From Liminaster sp045576355 (GTDB taxonomy: Bacteria; Bacteroidota; Bacteroidia; Bacteroidales; UBA3663), in the NCBI GenBank assembly GCA_045576355.1, contig JAZNGG010000011.1, positions 1-44,700 of the forward strand: DNA of 44,700 nt, in the 5' to 3' direction. A model generated the notes under the pieces. The model ran no database searches. It was not told the DNA's origin and saw only the letters and a list, made by a program, of their open reading frames with translations. Positions 1-8,577 of the stretch are shown in pieces. Made by a program: the position numbers and the translations under genes. Positions within the stretch are counted from its first letter, which is position 1. The number at the start of each line of letters is the position of its first letter.

Positions 1-48
1 CATTCTTACAGAACAACAAGTCCGGGTTTGCATATCTTGTAACTTGGT

Positions 49-240
49 GTCTATAGATTCAGGAGAAATATGATAAATGAGTCTAGTTATTTAGTACAAG
101 GTTTTAAAATGAGTCTAGTTATTCAGTACAAGGTTTTAAAATGAGTCTAGTTATTCAGTACAAGGTTTTAAAAACCGTCTACTGATACAGAGTAAACAAC
201 TAAAAAGCGTCTAGTGAAATCAGGAAAAGACACCTCGCTA
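49..240. repeat. Six-copy tandem repeat with exact 32-bp period
   Basis: The pentamer GTCTA occurs at 49, 81, 113, 145, 177 and 209, always exactly 32 bases apart. The copies at 81, 113 and 145 are almost identical over the whole unit (one or a few differences). The copies at 49, 177 and 209 keep mainly the first 14 bases (GTCTA, four or five bases, then TCAG or ACAG) and have diverged in the rest. No open frame spans the array, and the period is not a multiple of three. It lies downstream of hflX in intergenic DNA. Function is unknown; a protein-binding array or a slipped-strand minisatellite are both possible. Confidence 0.9.
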
Positions 241-267
241 TTTTTATCAAATCTTATTATCTTACAC

Positions 268-400
268 GCGTAGCTTCATTGTTTAATGAGCGTAGCCTCG
301 TTGTTTAATGAGCGTAGCCTCGTTGCTCAATGAGCGTAGCCTCGTTGCTTAATGAGCATAGCCTCGTTGTTTAATGAGCATAGCCTCGTTGTGCCATTGA
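268..400. repeat. 22-bp tandem repeat, about six copies
   Basis: Units begin at 268, 290, 312, 334, 356 and 378. Each starts GCGTAGCCTCGTTG or GCATAGCCTCGTTG and ends TTTAATGA or a close variant. The first copy has TTCATTG in place of CTCGTTG, and the last is degenerate at its 3' end. The array sits about 110 bases downstream of the hflX stop codon and 28 bases from the neighbouring 32-bp array. It is non-coding; its role is not known. Confidence 0.9.
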
Positions 401-509
401 GGCATCCTTCGGCCCTAAGATAATTATTTCAGCCCAAAAGAACTACACCCTATAACTGAAAGGCATAGATTACACTTCCGTGTTAATAAAACCAAAAAGT
501 ATTTTCAGT

Positions 510-1823
510 TTATTCATCTCCCTCACTCTCCTCTACCTCATATTTCTGATAAAGAAAATCATTATAGGGAAAACGTCGAGAATGGATCTCATAAGCCATC
601 TCATAGAGTTTCTTTTTCAGTTCATCTATACCGGCTCCGGTACGGGCAGAGATGAAGAGACAGTTATGATTCATACGTGCCATCCAGGTCTCTTTCAGAT
701 CTTCGAGAGAGAAATTCTCCCGTTGTTTCGGAGTCAGATCATCCTCATCTTTAGGGACATACTCATAAGCATCCACTTTATTGAAGACAAGCAGCATCGG
801 CTTATCATGCGCTTCATCGCCATGAGACTTCTTGTGCTTACGCGCTTTTTTCTCTCCATCGATCAATGGACGCTCCGAGTGACACACATCATTGAGTGTC
901 TCTTCGACCACTCGAATCTGATCCTCAAAAGCCGGATGAGAGATGTCCACCACATGAATCAAAATATCGGCTTCGCGCACCTCATCGAGGGTAGATTTAA
1001 ACGACTCGACCAAATGTGTCGGTAACTTACGGATAAATCCGACTGTGTCAGTCATCAAAAACGGCAGATTGTCTATCGTCACCTTGCGCACCGTAGTGTC
1101 CAAAGTGGCAAAAAGCTTATTTTCAGCAAAAACATCACTCTTGCTGAGCAGGTTCATCAATGTGGATTTGCCCACATTGGTGTATCCGACAAGTGCAGCT
1201 CGCACCAGCTTACCTCTATTTTTCCGTTGGGTAGCTTTCTGACGATCGATATGCTCCAACTCGTTTTTAAGCAATGAGATTCGATCCAAAACGATCCGTC
1301 GGTCCGTCTCAATCTGTGTCTCACCGGGACCACGCATACCGATACCACCCTTCTGTCTCTCCAAGTGAGTCCACAAGCCTGTCAGCCTCGGCAAGAGGTA
1401 TTTATATTGCGCCAACTCCACCTGAGTCTTGGCCGTAGCGGTTTTGGCTCGATTGGCAAAAATATCCAAAATCAAAGAGGTGCGATCCAAAATCTTGCGA
1501 CGCGCCTCTTTTTCTATGCACTGTAACTGTTTCGGTCCCAAATCATCATCGAAAATGATCATACCGATGGGAGTATCTGTCTCCTCCTGCATCTCACAAT
1601 AATCAATGATCTCACGAAGTTTGCCCGGACCAACATAAGTTACCGAGTTAGGTGTATCCAGCCGCTGCACAAAACGCTTAACAGGAACTGCCCCGGCAGT
1701 CTCTGCCAGGAAAGCCAATTCATCCAAATACTCTGTAGTCTTCTGCTCATTTTGTTTCTGGGTAATAAGACCCACTAAAACAGCATTCTCACTCTTCTTT
1801 TCGGTCAATACAAATTCTTTCAT
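510..1823 (-). CDS. hflX: GTPase HflX
   Basis: HflX is a ribosome-associated GTPase that splits stalled or hibernating 50S/70S particles after stress. The 437-residue protein has the HflX N-terminal nucleotide-binding domain (about 15-200, with the glycine-rich GIGMRGPGETQ at 160-170), then a TRAFAC G domain with Walker A GYTNVGKS (213-220), G3 DTVG (259-262) and G4 NKVD (348-351). Between G3 and G4, residues about 313-340 form a Lys/His/Glu-rich insert that I would not expect in most HflX proteins. The ATG start lies about 30 bases downstream of a good Bacteroidota promoter, and the gene is divergent from dut. Family assignment is secure; the role of the insert is unknown. Confidence 0.95.
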   Translation of the reverse strand: MKEFVLTEKKSENAVLVGLITQKQNEQKTTEYLDELAFLAETAGAVPVKRFVQRLDTPNSVTYVGPGKLREIIDYCEMQEETDTPIGMIIFDDDLGPKQLQCIEKEARRKILDRTSLILDIFANRAKTATAKTQVELAQYKYLLPRLTGLWTHLERQKGGIGMRGPGETQIETDRRIVLDRISLLKNELEHIDRQKATQRKNRGKLVRAALVGYTNVGKSTLMNLLSKSDVFAENKLFATLDTTVRKVTIDNLPFLMTDTVGFIRKLPTHLVESFKSTLDEVREADILIHVVDISHPAFEDQIRVVEETLNDVCHSERPLIDGEKKARKHKKSHGDEAHDKPMLLVFNKVDAYEYVPKDEDDLTPKQRENFSLEDLKETWMARMNHNCLFISARTGAGIDELKKKLYEMAYEIHSRRFPYNDFLYQKYEVEESEGDE

Positions 1824-1852
1824 AAACAGGGGAGAAATGAAATTTCGGGGAG

Positions 1853-1883
1853 CAAAGTTATTGAAAAAGAAAAGAAATGCAAA
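1853..1883 (-). promoter_or_regulatory. Predicted hflX promoter
   Basis: Read on the minus strand there is TTTG (1880-1883), a 19-base spacer and TAACTTTG (1853-1860). This matches the Bacteroidota housekeeping promoter pattern (TTTG, about 19-20 bases, TAnnTTTG) and sits about 30 bases upstream of the hflX start. Confidence 0.65.
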
Positions 1884-1898
1884 ATTACGGCAGGAGAA

Positions 1899-1930
1899 TT
1901 TGTCTATTAAGCAGGTTTAGTGTAACTTTG
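1899..1930 (+). promoter_or_regulatory. Predicted dut promoter
   Basis: TTTG (1899-1902), exactly 20 bases, then TAACTTTG (1923-1930): a full match to the Bacteroidota promoter pattern, 25 bases upstream of the dut start. It overlaps nothing coding and probably starts the long plus-strand run. Confidence 0.7.
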
Positions 1931-1955
1931 CGGTATTAGATCAACGAATAAAAGC

Positions 1956-2393
1956 ATGCTAAAAATCAAAATAATCAACCGCTCTGATAATGCACTACCG
2001 GCATACTCCACTGCTCAGTCGGCCGGTTTAGATCTGCGGGCCAACAATTCTGACCCCATAGTCATTCCCCCTCTCGGACGGGCACTCGTCCCGACCGGGT
2101 TGTTTATCGAACTTCCTGTCGGCTATGAGGCACAAATCAGACCTCGAAGCGGACTGGCACTTAAGCACGGCATCACTGTACTGAACTCTCCGGGAACCAT
2201 TGACGCGGACTATCGGGGAGAGATTCAAGTCATTTTAATCAATCTTTCGGACGTGCCATTTGTTATCAATCACGGAGAACGGATCTGCCAAATGGTGGTG
2301 GCTCGACATGAACAAGTCGAATGGCAACCTGTCGAAGCACTAAACGAAAGTGAACGATGCACCGGAGGATTTGGACATAGCGGAATCAACTAA
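1956..2393 (+). CDS. dut: dUTP diphosphatase (dUTPase)
   Basis: The enzyme hydrolyses dUTP to dUMP and pyrophosphate, which keeps uracil out of DNA and supplies dUMP for thymidylate synthesis; it acts as a cytosolic trimer. All five trimeric dUTPase motifs are present in order: AGLDLRA, RPRSGLAL, GTIDADYRGEI, GERICQMV and the C-terminal RCTGGFGHSG arm. The length (145 residues) is normal. The ATG lies 25 bases downstream of the predicted promoter. The next gene begins 3 bases after the stop, so dut is the first gene of a co-transcribed group of envelope genes. Confidence 0.97.
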   Translation: MLKIKIINRSDNALPAYSTAQSAGLDLRANNSDPIVIPPLGRALVPTGLFIELPVGYEAQIRPRSGLALKHGITVLNSPGTIDADYRGEIQVILINLSDVPFVINHGERICQMVVARHEQVEWQPVEALNESERCTGGFGHSGIN

Positions 2394-2396
2394 AAG

Positions 2397-4271
2397 ATGG
2401 ACAAGCGAAAACACTCTATCATAAAAACATCACTCGGGAGACTCTGTCTTGCCCTCGGATTGATCTTGTGCCTCTCCTGTTGGGGTACAAACGAGGGTTG
2501 GGCTGCCGGCAGAAACAAAAAGAAACGCACCACAGAGAGCATTATCCCTATGGATACTTTGCAACAGACCCGAGCCAATCATATCTATCTCGAGGCACTG
2601 AAACAACGCATTGCGGGACATGATGACCATGCAGCAGAGTTACTCTATCGCACTGTAGAAATCGATACGACTCAAGCTCCTGCCTATCACCTTTTAGCGC
2701 GCCTCCATGCCGAGCATGATGATTTTGCGACAGCCGAAGAGATGATCAAGCATGCCATCCGGATAGATAGCACGGCAGCACTCTATAACGAAACAGCCGC
2801 GGAGATCTATATCTCCATGCAACAATATGATCAGGCTGCACATTATTATGAACAAGCTGCTCGCTATAATCCTGCCTTTGCATCAGACTATTATAGAGAC
2901 TTGGCACAGATATATCTCGAAGCAGGGGATATCAACAAAGGGATCAGCTCCATCATGAAGATAGAAGAGATTGAGGGCATCAGCCCACAAACCTCATACC
3001 AGCTATTCTATCTGCTAAAACTTAAATATAGAAATGCAGACGCATTTGAACAATTGAAAAAACTGACTCAAAAATTTCCCTACGAGCCTAAACATAAAAT
3101 CACATACGGCAAGGAGTTGATGAATATCGGCCATTACAACGAAGCAGGAAAACAATTTAACGAAGCACTCAAATTAGATCCCAACAACGATGAGCTATGG
3201 TTGGCAATAACCGATCTCATCATACTCTCAGACTCTTCCTCTACGATTTCCCCCTTGGTGAAACATGCCCTTCTTAACACTCAAATCGAAACAGAAACCA
3301 AGTGCAAGATTTTAGAAGAAATACTCGAAAAAGATTTCAACAAAAAATTAGAAAAGATTAAAGCGTCAGAAACGCCTCAAGACACAGTTCTCTTATACTC
3401 AGAAGCAGAAGCTCTGTTGCAAGCCTCAATCGAAAAACATCCGGAAGAAGATGGGTTCCCTTTCATATATTCTCTCTTTCTGATGAAAAACAATAAGGAT
3501 TTAGCCCTACAACAAGTTCGAAAAGCAGTGGATTTAGCCCCTGAAAAAAAGAAGAATTGGGAAGCATATCTTTCACTTCTTGTCTTGTTGAAAGAAGATA
3601 AAGGCCTCATATATGAAGGTGCAAAAGAGGCTGTCAGACGTCTCCCTCAAATATTTTTTGGGCACTATCTCGTAGCACTTTATCATATAGAAGAGGGCAA
3701 ATTGTCAAAAGCGCTCTCGGTCTATTACGATGCCATTCCCTATTTCACTAACGATATTTATACGACTTCAACTATTTATCAATATATAGGAGATCTGCTT
3801 CATGAAATGGGAGAAACGGACAAATGCTATAATGCTTATGAGGAGGCACTAAGATACAATCCGGACAATTTCAGTGTCCTCAACAACTATAGTTATTTCC
3901 TGGCTCTCGAAAAAAGAGACCTCCTCAAAGCCGAACAGATGTGTAGTAAGGTGATCCAGAAATATCCGGACGAACCAACATATTTGGACACATATGCTTG
4001 GATATTCTTCCAACAAGGCAACTACATCCTCGCGAAATTTTATCAGGAAAGTGCCTTAAACAAAGCGGGAGAAAAAGTTTCTTCAGAATTGCTACATCAC
4101 TACGGAGACATCCTATTTATGTCCGGAAACGAGGCAGAAGCCGTCACATATTGGGAAAAAGCATTAAAACTTGCGGAAGAACCGTCTCCCATTTTGGAGA
4201 AAAAAATCCAAGAGAAAAAATACATCGAAAACAATGTTTCGGCTCAACCCTCCAATGAGAAGCAAAAATAA
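2397..4271 (+). CDS. Exported tetratricopeptide-repeat protein
   Basis: A 624-residue protein with a hydrophobic N-terminal export signal (about 10-37) followed almost entirely by TPR-type helical repeats. Clear units are near the N-terminus (AYHLLARLHAEHDDFATAEEM, then NETAAEIYISMQQYDQAAHY), in the middle (GKELMNIGHYNEAGKQFNEA) and near the C-terminus (YIGDLLHEMGETDKCYNAYEEA and following). TPRs are protein-protein interaction scaffolds; no catalytic motif is visible. A cysteine in the signal (CLSC) could be a lipidation site, but the lipobox is not convincing. The gene begins 3 bases after dut and precedes a DUF4292 lipoprotein and an EnvC-like protein, a group that fits an envelope-assembly role. 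The exact function is not known. Confidence 0.85.
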   Translation: MDKRKHSIIKTSLGRLCLALGLILCLSCWGTNEGWAAGRNKKKRTTESIIPMDTLQQTRANHIYLEALKQRIAGHDDHAAELLYRTVEIDTTQAPAYHLLARLHAEHDDFATAEEMIKHAIRIDSTAALYNETAAEIYISMQQYDQAAHYYEQAARYNPAFASDYYRDLAQIYLEAGDINKGISSIMKIEEIEGISPQTSYQLFYLLKLKYRNADAFEQLKKLTQKFPYEPKHKITYGKELMNIGHYNEAGKQFNEALKLDPNNDELWLAITDLIILSDSSSTISPLVKHALLNTQIETETKCKILEEILEKDFNKKLEKIKASETPQDTVLLYSEAEALLQASIEKHPEEDGFPFIYSLFLMKNNKDLALQQVRKAVDLAPEKKKNWEAYLSLLVLLKEDKGLIYEGAKEAVRRLPQIFFGHYLVALYHIEEGKLSKALSVYYDAIPYFTNDIYTTSTIYQYIGDLLHEMGETDKCYNAYEEALRYNPDNFSVLNNYSYFLALEKRDLLKAEQMCSKVIQKYPDEPTYLDTYAWIFFQQGNYILAKFYQESALNKAGEKVSSELLHHYGDILFMSGNEAEAVTYWEKALKLAEEPSPILEKKIQEKKYIENNVSAQPSNEKQK

Positions 4272-4355
4272 GCCCTTCCGAGAGTCCTCCCGGAACTCAA
4301 GTAATAAAAACACTGACAGACAAAACCAATTATAAACCCATACATAATATCCATT

Positions 4356-5201
4356 ATGAAAACGAACTCATGGATTAAACTTATTGCCACTTGCTGCATT
4401 TTGATGATCATGCTTCCATTTACCGGATGTAAAAGAAGTGAAACTGCAGGAGGTGGAAGCAGCGCATCACGAAAAAACGAAATCGAGAGATTTGAAAGCG
4501 TAGTCAACAAATCTTTCAAGTATGACTACATGCAAGCCAAAGCCCGCTTTTCCATGAGCGGTCACTCTCTGAAAGGAAACATCAGAATGGAGCGAAACAA
4601 ACGTTTTTCGGCTTCAATCAATGCTCCTCTGCTCGGCTTCGAGATCATCAGAATCGAGGCAAACACAGACTCCATGTATTTTGTCAACAAAATGGACAAA
4701 CAATATATCTCACTCTCCTGGGATGCTTTAAGGGAGAAAATCGGAGGTGATATCTCCATCGAAGCCCTGCAATGCCTCTTTTTGGGTCAAATCTATGTAC
4801 CCGGTGAAGGAACTGCCAGAAAGTCGGACTTCAAACGTTTTGCCTGGAATCTGACCGATGACAACAACCTTTGGGCAGAGTACTCCCAAAATCCGCTCTA
4901 CACTTTGACATACAACATCGGAGAAAATGGATACCTAAAGCATACGGCACTCTCCCCAACCGGGAAAAATGCCTCCGTCCAATGGAGCTACGCCTCTTAT
5001 CTGACTACGGCAGACAACAAAACCCTCCCCTCTGAAGAGACCGTATCAGTCAAAATCGGAGAGAAACAGTTGAAAGGGACCGTAACGTTAGAACAACCAA
5101 CCTTTTCACAGAACGGATGGAATGCCTTCATCCCGGGAGATAATTATCGGAAGATAGAGCCCAAGCAGCTATTAGAACTCCTCAATAAACTCAAAAAATA
5201 A
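4356..5201 (+). CDS. DUF4292-family lipoprotein
   Basis: A 281-residue protein with a short signal peptide ending in a probable lipobox (FTGC, cysteine near residue 25), so it is likely a lipoprotein. The rest looks like the Bacteroidota DUF4292 family: a beta-rich domain with repeated segments of the type RFSMSGHSLKGNIRMERN and YTLTYNIGENGYLKH, the open-barrel look of LolA/LolB-type lipoprotein or lipid carriers. That functional comparison is inference from pattern only. It sits 84 bases after the TPR gene and 9 bases before the EnvC-like gene, so the two are probably co-translated. Confidence 0.75.
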   Translation: MKTNSWIKLIATCCILMIMLPFTGCKRSETAGGGSSASRKNEIERFESVVNKSFKYDYMQAKARFSMSGHSLKGNIRMERNKRFSASINAPLLGFEIIRIEANTDSMYFVNKMDKQYISLSWDALREKIGGDISIEALQCLFLGQIYVPGEGTARKSDFKRFAWNLTDDNNLWAEYSQNPLYTLTYNIGENGYLKHTALSPTGKNASVQWSYASYLTTADNKTLPSEETVSVKIGEKQLKGTVTLEQPTFSQNGWNAFIPGDNYRKIEPKQLLELLNKLKK

Positions 5202-5210
5202 ATCTCAGTC

Positions 5211-6509
5211 GTGAATTTCAGCATCTCCATAAGGTCAGTCTTACGACAGAATAGGCATCTTATCTTCAGACTATTCTGTTGTCTTCTGCTCGTCAGCGGA
5301 AGCACCACTACCATCGCTACCTATGCTCAGAAAAAGAGCAACAGCCGCGCTCAGTTGGAAAGTCAAAGGAAAGCAGCGCTAAAGCAGATCTCTGAAACCG
5401 AAAAAATGCTGAAACAAACTAATACCAGTGCCACTAACCAACTCCGACAACTAAATATCTTAAATGCCGAAATTGACACTCGTAAGGCTCTGATCAGCAC
5501 CATGAATAAAGAGGTACAGGCCATGGACTCCGAATTGAGAGGACTGCAACAGACCGTAGCAACTCTTTCAGACAACCTCAAAGACAAACAGACCAAATAT
5601 GCTGCCGCCATGCGACACAGCTACAAATGGCGCAATGGATATGAAGAATTGCTCTTTATATTTTCTGCGACAGATCTGAGGGAAGCGATGAGAAGAACCC
5701 GTTATCTGCACGAATACAGTCTCTGGAGAAAACAACAGGGCGAAAATCTTAAAGAAGAGAGACGAAAGACCGAACAAGCCCGAAAAGAACTAGACGAAAG
5801 AAGAGAAGAGAGAAAAACCCTTTTGGCAGATATGGCTGAAGAGCAAGTAGCTCTGAAAAAGAAACAAAACAAACAGCAGCAACTCGTCAATCAACTTAAT
5901 TCCAAGAAAAAACAACTCCAAAAAGAGTTGTCTGAGCAAAAGAAACGGGCTCAAGCATTGGACAAAAAGATCCAAAACCTGATCGAAGAAGAAGCCCGAA
6001 AACTGGCAGAAGCCGAGAGCAAACAAAACTCCGGTAAAGGAGGGAAAAAGCAGGGGGGAAACAAAAAAGAGATGCTTTCTCCTGAAGTCATAAAAATGAC
6101 GGGAACATTTGAACAGAATAAAGGGAAAATGGCATATCCCGTCAATGGACCCTATGCTATCATCGGACGATTTGGCAAACAGCAACACACTCGATATGTA
6201 GAGACGATCAACGGAGGAGTCATCTTGCAAACCAACAAAGGGGTGGATGCTTGTGCTGTGTTTGACGGAGAGGTTAAAGCCGTTTCGCAAATGCCCGGAT
6301 ACAACTCCATAGTCATCGTTGGTCATGGACAATACTTCTCTGTCTATACCAACCTCTCTAAAGTCTATGTAAAGAAAGGACAGAAACTCAAAGCCCGCGA
6401 TACAATCGGACTCATCTATACAGACGAATCAGATGGACTGACCAAGATGGAATTTCAAATCAGAAAAGGGGTCACCAAACTCAATCCAGAGAGCTGGCTT
6501 AAAAAATAA
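5211..6509 (+). CDS. EnvC-like murein hydrolase activator (coiled coil plus degenerate LytM domain)
   Basis: A 432-residue exported protein: signal peptide (about 15-40), a long charged coiled coil rich in Lys, Glu, Gln and Arg (about 45-290), then an M23/LytM domain (about 310-432). The metal-binding signatures of active M23 peptidases are missing: no HxxxD is present near the domain start, and the usual HLHFE motif reads KMEFQIRKG. This matches EnvC/NlpD-type proteins, which do not cut peptidoglycan but activate amidases during cell separation. The frame opens with GTG at 5211, 9 bases after the previous stop; no nearby ATG would keep the signal peptide. The following gene starts 6 bases after the stop. 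Confidence 0.85.
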   Translation: MNFSISIRSVLRQNRHLIFRLFCCLLLVSGSTTTIATYAQKKSNSRAQLESQRKAALKQISETEKMLKQTNTSATNQLRQLNILNAEIDTRKALISTMNKEVQAMDSELRGLQQTVATLSDNLKDKQTKYAAAMRHSYKWRNGYEELLFIFSATDLREAMRRTRYLHEYSLWRKQQGENLKEERRKTEQARKELDERREERKTLLADMAEEQVALKKKQNKQQQLVNQLNSKKKQLQKELSEQKKRAQALDKKIQNLIEEEARKLAEAESKQNSGKGGKKQGGNKKEMLSPEVIKMTGTFEQNKGKMAYPVNGPYAIIGRFGKQQHTRYVETINGGVILQTNKGVDACAVFDGEVKAVSQMPGYNSIVIVGHGQYFSVYTNLSKVYVKKGQKLKARDTIGLIYTDESDGLTKMEFQIRKGVTKLNPESWLKK

Positions 6510-6515
6510 AACAGC

Positions 6516-7421
6516 ATGAAGGAGATCAACCATACACCCAAAATCATCCAACTCCCCAAAGTGGAGGACGAACGAGGCAACCTCTCTTTTATCGAGGGAG
6601 GAAATCATGCTCCATTTGCCATCCAGAGAGCATATTGGATATATGATGTCCCCGGGGGAGAGATGCGAGGCAGTCACGCATTCCGCACCCAGGAAGAGAT
6701 GATCGTCGCTCTAAGTGGCAGTTTTGATGTGGTGCTCCATGATGGGAAATCCGAACAACGCATTCATCTCTCTCGCTCTTATCAGGGTGTATATGTACCT
6801 CCGATGCACTGGCGTACATTGGAAAATTTCTCTACCAACTCGTTAGGGCTGATATTATCATCGACCCACTTTACGGAGGAGGATTACATCCGAGACTTTG
6901 AGCAAATGTGTCAAGAAACTCTCATGACACATCCTTCTCCTATCTCCATTCCACAATCGGGCAAGGCTCCGTTTAATGTCTTGTCTCAGAAAGACGTTTA
7001 CACTCTGGACGACTGCCGGATTATTACACTGCCCAAATACACCGAACTCCGTCGAGGATGGCTGACGCCTATCGAGGAGCAGAGCGAAATACTGCCTTTC
7101 GCCATCAAACGGGTCTTTTATATCTATGACATCCCATCAGGAGCTATCCGTGGGGCACACGCTCATTACAAATCATGGCAATTTATCGTTGCGGCAAGTA
7201 GTTGCTTTGAAGTGGTTATCGATGATGGCAAGGCACAAAGGCGTGTCCGTTTGGATCGCCCATATACGGCTTTGCTGATACCACCGGGCATCTGGTGTCA
7301 CCTGCATGACTTCTCCTCAGCAGCCGTAGCACTTGTCCTCACATCCGAACTCTATGAGCCGGAGGACTATATATGCGACTATGAGCAATTTATCAACTAC
7401 CGGAAGCATTTAGTGCCATAG
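6516..7421 (+). CDS. Tandem FdtA/QdtA-type sugar 3,4-ketoisomerase (double WxcM-like cupin)
   Basis: FdtA/QdtA enzymes are small cupins that isomerise dTDP-4-keto-6-deoxyglucose to the 3-keto form, which an aminotransferase then converts to a 3-amino sugar. A usual family member is about 135-145 residues with one domain; this 301-residue protein has two in tandem (about 10-145 and 165-295). Each ends with the family signature (TEEDYIRDFEQ; EPEDYICDYEQ). Domain 2 keeps RGAHAH (212-217), containing the His pair linked to catalysis, while domain 1 reads RGSHAF (51-56) and has lost the second His. Domain 2 is therefore the likelier active one. The FdtB-like aminotransferase two genes downstream supports a dTDP-3-amino-3,6-dideoxyhexose pathway, although no rmlA/rmlB lies in this window. 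Confidence 0.85.
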   Translation: MKEINHTPKIIQLPKVEDERGNLSFIEGGNHAPFAIQRAYWIYDVPGGEMRGSHAFRTQEEMIVALSGSFDVVLHDGKSEQRIHLSRSYQGVYVPPMHWRTLENFSTNSLGLILSSTHFTEEDYIRDFEQMCQETLMTHPSPISIPQSGKAPFNVLSQKDVYTLDDCRIITLPKYTELRRGWLTPIEEQSEILPFAIKRVFYIYDIPSGAIRGAHAHYKSWQFIVAASSCFEVVIDDGKAQRRVRLDRPYTALLIPPGIWCHLHDFSSAAVALVLTSELYEPEDYICDYEQFINYRKHLVP

Positions 7422-7491
7422 GCAATAATCAGTTTGCTTCTCCGTTTTTATATTGTATTAACACACAATAAGGTTTGAGCCTCCATTGCTT

Positions 7492-8481
7492 ATGACGATA
7501 CGCAGATATACAGCACAAGACCGCGCCCGGTGGGATGAATTGGTAAGATATTCTCTCAATGGGACATTTCTATGTATGCGTAGTTACATGGAATATCATG
7601 CCGATCGTTTTCATGACCATTCACTCGTCTATTGTAATGACAAGGGGAGTATAGTTGCCATCCTCCCTGCCAATGAAGGGTTCTGTGAAAATGGAGAAAA
7701 AACTCTCTATTCACATCAAGGACTTACCTTCGGAGGGTGGATCTATGGACCTCACCTACACATGTCTCAACTTATGGAAATCGGTCATCTCACCCTGCAG
7801 TATCTGAAAGACGAAGGGTTTGACTCACTGATTTATAAACAGACTCCCTCTATTTTCCAGAAAGTGCCGACTGAGGGAGACGAATATGTATTATGGCGTC
7901 TCGGAGCCTCTTTAGATCACTGTCTGGTCTCTTGCGCCATTAAGATGGGAATCTCCGATCCAAATAGTTCCAAACCGGAGATCGAACCTTCGCGCCGTCG
8001 CAGATATAGCAAACTCCGCACTGAAAAGAGATACCGAATCAGACCGGGAGCACTGAGTGAGTTTTGGCCCATTATGGAAGAAAACCTTAAAAACCGATAC
8101 GGTGTCTCTCCTGTCCATAGCTTAGAAGAGATGACTTTGTTACAACAGCGTTTTCCTCATCAGATCATCTGCATACTCGCTGAACGCGAAGGCATCATAA
8201 CTGCCGGGGTCATTCTCTATCTGAGTGACAACGTTGTCCACCTGCAATATGGGCACTGCACTCCGTTAGGAAGAGAAGAGGGAGCACTTGACTTCCTATA
8301 TCAAGAGATCCTCTCTGACGAAAAACTATTTCTCCATCGCCAATATTTTGATTTTGGGACATCTAATGAGCAAGGAGGTCGCTATCTCAACCAATTACTG
8401 ATCGCCCAAAAAGAGGGTTTCGGAGGAAGAACAGTCACCTTTCGCACCTATCGGATCGACCTACATACGAGTGACAAGTAA
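7492..8481 (+). CDS. FemAB/GNAT-type N-acyltransferase of the amino-sugar cluster
   Basis: A cytosolic protein of about 329 residues, read from ATG 7492; a TTG two codons earlier is also possible. It has the two-lobed look of the GNAT-like Acetyltransf_6/FemAB fold: an N-terminal lobe with LNGTFLCMRSYMEYHADRF and a C-terminal lobe with FPHQIICILAEREGIITAGV and HLQYGHCTP, then FDFGTSNEQGGRYLNQ near the end. Such proteins commonly lie between FdtA-like and DegT genes and are thought to N-acylate the 3-amino sugar. That substrate is inferred from position, not seen directly. It lies 70 bases after the ketoisomerase gene. Confidence 0.7.
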   Translation: MTIRRYTAQDRARWDELVRYSLNGTFLCMRSYMEYHADRFHDHSLVYCNDKGSIVAILPANEGFCENGEKTLYSHQGLTFGGWIYGPHLHMSQLMEIGHLTLQYLKDEGFDSLIYKQTPSIFQKVPTEGDEYVLWRLGASLDHCLVSCAIKMGISDPNSSKPEIEPSRRRRYSKLRTEKRYRIRPGALSEFWPIMEENLKNRYGVSPVHSLEEMTLLQQRFPHQIICILAEREGIITAGVILYLSDNVVHLQYGHCTPLGREEGALDFLYQEILSDEKLFLHRQYFDFGTSNEQGGRYLNQLLIAQKEGFGGRTVTFRTYRIDLHTSDK

Positions 8482-8577
8482 GGAGCCAAATTGTCATCCT
8501 TTATATTCTCAGAGATCACTAAACATCAGAAACACTCCCACCAAACATCTACTCCCAATCAGAGTAAAACAGACAAA

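Noticed and set aside
49..240. CRISPR array
   Set aside because: The inner copies are identical through the whole unit with no variable spacers, the conserved head is only 14 bases, and no cas gene is nearby.
480..1025. 181-codon plus-strand frame opposite hflX
   Set aside because: It lies almost wholly within the antisense strand of hflX, which has clear GTPase motifs; the frame shows none.
5790..6332. 180-codon minus-strand frame inside the EnvC-like gene
   Set aside because: The Phe/Leu-rich product is the expected antisense of a Lys/Glu/Gln-rich coiled coil, not a membrane protein.
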